This document shows positions 6,041 through 6,647 of a stretch of 6,647 nucleotides of DNA, in pieces. The first letter of the stretch is position 1. Every line of letters begins with the position of its first letter. The notes under the pieces are model-generated. The model did not search any database. It was given only the letters and a program-made list of their open reading frames with translations, and was not told where the DNA came from. The stretch is from the NCBI GenBank assembly GCA_046318595.1, contig JBKCTV010000007.1, forward strand, positions 1-6,647, read 5' to 3'. This stretch comes from DAITMV01 sp046318595 (GTDB taxonomy: Bacteria > Pseudomonadota > Gammaproteobacteria > Burkholderiales > Burkholderiaceae_B). Both the position numbers and the translations under genes were made by a program.

Positions 6041-6647
6041 ATGAATAACGACATACCCTGGAAAGAAGCCATCGACGGCCTGTTCGTCGAGTTCATCGGC
6101 TTTTTCTTTCCACAGGCCGCAGCCGATATCGACTGGGCGCGTGGCGTCGAGTTTCTCGATCAGGAGCTGCCGCCCGTGCTCGGTGACGACCTCAACGGTC
6201 TGCTGCGCGTGGACAAGCTGGCCAAGGTGTTTCGCCGCAGCGGCATGCCGCTCGTGGTTTTCGTGCATGTCGAGGTACAGGCGCAGCGCGACGCTGATTT
6301 CGAGCGGCGCATGTTCACCTACCATTACCGCATTCACGACCGCTTCATAAAAAAAGACGAAGCACATCAAGTCGTCAGCTTCGCCGTCCTCGCGGATGCA
6401 GCAGCACACTGGCGGCCCAACTGCTTTGGCTACAGCCTGTGGGGGTTTTCCCTGCAGATGAACTTTCCCAGTGTCAAGCTGCTCGACTGGCGTGGCCGCG
6501 AAGCCAAACTCGAAGCCGCCAGCAACCCGTTCGCCGCCATCGTGCTGGCTCACCTGCAAGCGGTAGCCACGAAAAACGACCCGCGCACCCGCTTCAATGT
6601 TACACTGTCCTACTGTAAAGCGTTGTTCCGTAAAGGTTATTCCAGCC
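6041..6647 (+). CDS. Rpn family (PD-(D/E)XK-like) nuclease/putative transposase homologue (C-terminus cut by window edge)
   Basis: The frame runs from the ATG at 6041 for 202 codons to the window edge. A stop codon at 6005-6007 in the same frame, with no other usual start between, fixes the start, although no Shine-Dalgarno is visible. The sequence has the layout I recognise in Rpn-type proteins (often annotated as recombination-promoting nuclease or putative transposase): an N-terminal FFFPQAAADIDW segment, then VEFLDQEL (36-43), RVDKLAKV (56-63) with a candidate catalytic D59, and FVHVEVQAQRDADFERRMFTYHYRIHDRF (FVHVEVQ at 74-80, through residue 102). E78-x-Q80 sits where the (D/E)-x-K motif of the PD-(D/E)XK fold is expected, with Gln in place of Lys, as is usual in this family. 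Rpn proteins of E. coli are DNA endonucleases that stimulate RecA-independent recombination; others act in phage defence. Its role here is unknown. Such proteins are typically near 300 residues, so about a third is probably missing. Confidence 0.82.
   Translation, partial: MNNDIPWKEAIDGLFVEFIGFFFPQAAADIDWARGVEFLDQELPPVLGDDLNGLLRVDKLAKVFRRSGMPLVVFVHVEVQAQRDADFERRMFTYHYRIHDRFIKKDEAHQVVSFAVLADAAAHWRPNCFGYSLWGFSLQMNFPSVKLLDWRGREAKLEAASNPFAAIVLAHLQAVATKNDPRTRFNVTLSYCKALFRKGYSS

Noticed and set aside
5930..6559. A 209-codon minus-strand frame at the right end
   Set aside because: It lies opposite the Rpn-like gene, which shows clear family motifs, and has no motif or ribosome site of its own.

Overview
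The window looks like a piece of a betaproteobacterial chromosome. This is inferred from GC-rich coding sequence, a type IVa pilin with the FTLIELMIVVAIIG helix and a C-terminal disulfide loop ending in ECR, a TfpX/TfpZ-type pilin accessory protein beside it, and an Rpn-type nuclease homologue. The genus cannot be fixed from the sequence alone. There are seven protein-coding genes, the two at the edges cut by the window. I see no rRNA, tRNA, CRISPR array or insertion sequence.

Left part (1-2440). On the minus strand lies a secreted M48 zinc metalloprotease of the BepA type, cut at its C-terminus by the window start. Upstream of it, same strand, is a class II (self-inhibited) Fic AMP-transferase with a C-terminal winged helix. 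The two domains are joined by a linker made from a perfect 12-bp tandem repeat. The Fic gene most likely starts at a GTG at 2294 behind a strong Shine-Dalgarno sequence, which leaves a 145-bp divergent intergenic region to moaC.

Middle part (2440-4192). On the plus strand, moaC (molybdenum cofactor synthesis) overlaps by 8 bp an Nramp-superfamily membrane transporter whose two metal-binding motifs are not canonical. The pair is probably translationally coupled. The transporter converges on the next gene with only 11 bp between the two stop codons.

Right part (4204-6647). On the minus strand pilA is followed by a TfpX/TfpZ-family accessory gene. The spacer between them holds a perfect 28-bp palindrome that could attenuate read-through, or process or stabilise the pilA mRNA, so that pilin is made in excess over its accessory factor. 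A 319-bp non-coding stretch with two inverted repeats separates pilA from a divergent Rpn/PD-(D/E)XK-like gene cut by the right edge.

I see no clear new multi-gene system. The points most worth a second look are the Fic-wHTH gene with its repeat linker set between housekeeping genes, the moaC-linked divergent Nramp protein, and the pilA-accessory gene palindrome.
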